Source: Candidatus Gerdarchaeota archaeon | Lineage (GTDB): Archaea > Asgardarchaeota > Heimdallarchaeia > JABLTI01 | Direction: 5' to 3' | Length of the DNA stretch: 32,400 nucleotides | Assembly: GCA_016840945.1 (NCBI GenBank) | Contig: JAEORJ010000098.1 | Location: 1-32,400 of the forward strand | Shown here: one piece after another, positions 30,841 through 32,400 of the stretch | How positions within the stretch are numbered: the first letter of the stretch is position 1 | Layout of the letters: the number at the start of each line of letters is the position of its first letter | The notes under the pieces: generated by a model | Told to the model about the DNA's origin: nothing | The model's database searches: none | What the model saw: only the letters and a program-made list of their open reading frames with translations | Program-made: the position numbers and the translations under genes

Positions 30841-31809
30841 TCATTTATTTGATCTTCTCCTTTTTATAGTGATAACTAGGGATGAAATAGCTAAAGTGGG
30901 AAATACTAACCAATAAGGAAAGTCTGCAGATAAAGCTTTTAATTCTCCATAGACCACTTCCCAAAGATAATCATATTGAAGATTTAAGGCATCTTGAGTT
31001 TTATCATAAATGTATTGATACCAGAAATGATTAAGTATTCCATCATCTTTGAATTCTAAACCATACTCAAATGTAAAATCATTAAAAAGATAATACTGAT
31101 TATAACCCAAAGTAGCATTAAAAACTGCATATTTGTAAACATTAGTAAGATCAAAGTAGAAAGTAAACTTCATATTCTTTGAATCACATTGTGCTAAACC
31201 ATCAGCTAAATTATTTTTACCATTAACTGAATAACCATTCAAGCTAGAAAGAAAATCCCCTAAAGTGATGTTGTAGGTAATAGGTTGATAAGGATCATCT
31301 ACTGTATCAATGATTTCTGATTCATTAAATATTTCAACGAATTCTTCATTGAATATAGCCCAATCAGGTTCAACTAAATACCAATAATAAAAACCAAAGT
31401 CAAACGCTTGGAGTACTGTTTCATTTTTACTATAATCCCAAACATAATCGGCATACAACAAGTTTGGCAAATGGAAATAATTTGTAGTAATAAAATCTAC
31501 ACCATATTGTAAGCTAAAATATGAGGTGCCATAATTGTTAGTGTAAAATGCGTAAAAGCGTTCTGTACGTATATCAATGCCAGTTACATTTATTGAGGTT
31601 TCAAATTGAGTTACAACACTTAACGTATCAGAGGTATTATATTCAGTGTTTGTATAGATTACTTCAGTATCAGCTTTTTCACTGAAGTAATATACTTCAC
31701 CAGCAACAAAACCTGGAATAACTCCCTGAGTTGTAAAAGAAGAGCTGACAAATAATATAACTAAAAGAACAGCTACATTCGACATCAAAATAGTTGTTTT
31801 TTTGCTCAT
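30841..31809 (-). CDS. Secreted, membrane-anchored surface protein, paralog 1
   Basis: A 322-residue protein with signal peptide (MSKKTTILMSNVAVLLVIL onwards, about 1-29), an ectodomain of about 265 residues, a C-terminal helix (about 298-315) and tail IKRRRSNK. Diagnostic segments of the three-member family: YVWDYSKNETVL, YLVEPDWAIFNEEFVEIFN, DPYQPITYNITLGDFL, GKNNLADGL and FTFYFDLTN. No catalytic motif is seen, and I do not recognise the family. AGGTGA lies 7 nt before the ATG. First gene of an operon with paralog 2. The promoter region carries short inverted repeats (31812-31883). It faces the 590-base non-coding end of the window. Confidence 0.7.
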   Translation of the reverse strand: MSKKTTILMSNVAVLLVILFVSSSFTTQGVIPGFVAGEVYYFSEKADTEVIYTNTEYNTSDTLSVVTQFETSINVTGIDIRTERFYAFYTNNYGTSYFSLQYGVDFITTNYFHLPNLLYADYVWDYSKNETVLQAFDFGFYYWYLVEPDWAIFNEEFVEIFNESEIIDTVDDPYQPITYNITLGDFLSSLNGYSVNGKNNLADGLAQCDSKNMKFTFYFDLTNVYKYAVFNATLGYNQYYLFNDFTFEYGLEFKDDGILNHFWYQYIYDKTQDALNLQYDYLWEVVYGELKALSADFPYWLVFPTLAISSLVITIKRRRSNK

Positions 31810-31811
31810 GA

Positions 31812-31883
31812 GCTTTCACCTAAAGTGATATAGTCACGTTATCTTAAATGGTTTTAAGAATTACTCAAGAGGTAAGTGAAAGC
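31812..31883 (-). promoter_or_regulatory. Promoter/leader of the surface-protein operon with inverted repeats
   Basis: On the minus strand GCTTTCAC (31883-31876) is complementary to GTGAAAGC (31819-31812), the latter overlapping the Shine-Dalgarno AGGTGA of the gene at 31809. Between them lie GTGA-CTATA-TCAC (31837-31825) and a TATA-like ATTTAAGATA (about 31851-31842). Depending on the true transcription start, the outer pair could hide the ribosome binding site or be irrelevant. Confidence 0.35.
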
Positions 31884-31938
31884 GAAAATATCTGACAAAA
31901 AATGATTCATAAAAATAAGTTTTTTACCCTGTGGAAAG

Positions 31939-31987
31939 GGAAGGCAATAATATCGACTTGGATAATATTATTACCTTCCAATTTTTT
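31939..31987 (+). terminator. Strong hairpin terminator with no upstream gene
   Basis: GGAAGG-C-AATAATAT (31939-31953) pairs with ATATTATT-A-CCTTCC (31965-31979): 14 of 15 positions, 11-nt loop, followed by ATTTTTTA on the plus strand. No plus-strand gene precedes it; the nearest upstream gene runs the other way. It could end a short non-coding transcript that starts in 31810-31930. Confidence 0.55.
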
Positions 31988-32200
31988 AGGGTGAATCGAA
32001 TTCTGGCTGTTCCGTATCTGCTTGGACTTCAATTTTTGAGCGTTATTGACAACTCAATTTTTTTTCTTTACCTATACATAATTGGTTTAATTAGCGTTAA
32101 ACTGCTTATTGCAAGTTTCAGTTCTTTTCTGTAATTTTTCCTTAGATTTTTATCTTGTTTCATTTTGGAACACATCCAGATCATATTCGGGTCTTTTCCT
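31988..32200. other. Gene-poor end region
   Basis: AT-rich sequence between the hairpin and the possible small ORF. A second minus-strand ORF of 38 codons (32068-32184, starting MIWMCSKM) exists, but its nearest GAGG is 13 nt from the ATG. No tRNA, repeat array or longer gene recognised. Confidence 0.4.
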
Positions 32201-32305
32201 CTAAATTAAGCCATCTGAATAATACATTGTGAGTAATATTCGGGCTTTCTCATTATCTTTTTGTTTACTTTTTTCGTTTTGATTATCTTTTTTGAGTTCA
32301 GTCAT
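32201..32305 (-). CDS. Possible small protein of 34 residues
   Basis: A short ORF with ATG at 32305 preceded by TGAGG four nt upstream, and a TATA-like CTTAAATAC (about 32366-32358) that would give a leader of about 30 nt. The peptide starts MTELKKDNQNEKSK, is highly charged, and ends in LLTMYYSDGLI at a TAG. The frame then stays open for 16 more codons (RKRPEYDLDVFQNETR) to a TAA, so it may be a small protein, a decayed gene start, or chance. No family recognised. Confidence 0.3.
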   Translation of the reverse strand: MTELKKDNQNEKSKQKDNEKARILLTMYYSDGLI

Positions 32306-32400
32306 ATTTCCTCACATCAAATATTTTTTACACAAGTAGGAATATATTCTCATACTAGTATTTAAGTTTTCTCATTTGAGTGAGAAAAATATTTTATTTC

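Noticed and set aside
31868..31930. C/D box guide RNA near CTGA and ATGATT
   Set aside because: Only partial C' and D'-like boxes are seen; no matching outer C and D boxes or terminal stem.
31931..32134. 67-codon plus-strand ORF starting with GTG
   Set aside because: It runs through the terminator hairpin, has no promoter or ribosome binding site, and its translation looks like random AT-rich hydrophobic sequence.
1..32400. CRISPR arrays, rRNA genes or long tandem repeats
   Set aside because: No regularly spaced repeat or rRNA-like conserved sequence was seen on reading the window.

Overview
The window is AT-rich and densely coded, and it looks archaeal. Start codons are preceded either by TATA-like boxes about 25-32 nt upstream (leaderless style) or, inside operons, by GGAGG/GGTGA Shine-Dalgarno sequences. 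It encodes a TrmB-type regulator, a TldD/TldE pair, an archaeal-style tyrosine recombinase, and many secreted proteins with an N-terminal signal peptide and a C-terminal membrane anchor with a Lys/Arg-rich tail. The surface-protein style, a membrane-bound RING-like zinc finger beside a winged-helix-like segment, and the large PAS/GAF kinase suggest an Asgard-type (Promethearchaeota) genome. That placement is inference, because no rRNA or diagnostic marker is present.

Layout. 1-1.3 kb: 3' part of a membrane-anchored clostripain-like (C11) protease. 1.3-2.8 kb (minus): a tandem bacterioferritin fusion and a DUF2721-like membrane protein. 2.9-5.7 kb (minus): the tldD-tldE operon. 6.0-8.7 kb (plus): an ABC-2 exporter with one ATPase and two paralogous permeases. 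8.7-14.2 kb (minus): a secreted gingipain-like (C25) protease and two paralogous alpha/beta hydrolases fused to a multi-helix membrane domain. 14.3-16.2 kb (plus): a membrane protein with zinc-ribbon and RING-like fingers, then a methyltransferase. 16.2-19.8 kb (minus): an 818-residue asparaginase/glutamine-amidotransferase fusion and the TrmB-type regulator upstream of it. 19.9-20.7 kb (plus): a second membrane zinc-ribbon protein. 20.7-25.5 kb (minus): a three-gene phosphorelay with a 1303-residue PAS/GAF kinase and two stand-alone receivers. 25.7-26.8 kb (plus): a tyrosine recombinase with a cysteine-rich insert. 26.8-28.7 kb (minus): a small membrane protein, a winged-helix regulator and an Nmad2-family protein. 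28.8-31.8 kb (minus): three paralogous surface proteins of unknown function. The last 590 bases hold no convincing long gene, but contain a strong terminator hairpin and a possible 34-codon ORF.

The most unusual object is the 818-residue protein at 16241-18697. Its asparaginase N-domain appears to be rearranged: the half carrying HGTDTM comes before the half carrying TGGTI. A complete class I glutamine amidotransferase domain (Cys552, His773, Glu775) is fused behind it. The adjacent divergent promoter region carries a palindrome that could be the target of the TrmB-type regulator. Other notable items are the hydrolase-membrane fusions, the fused bacterioferritin, the recombinase insert, the surface-protein paralog cluster, and several hairpin terminators built into the last codons of genes.
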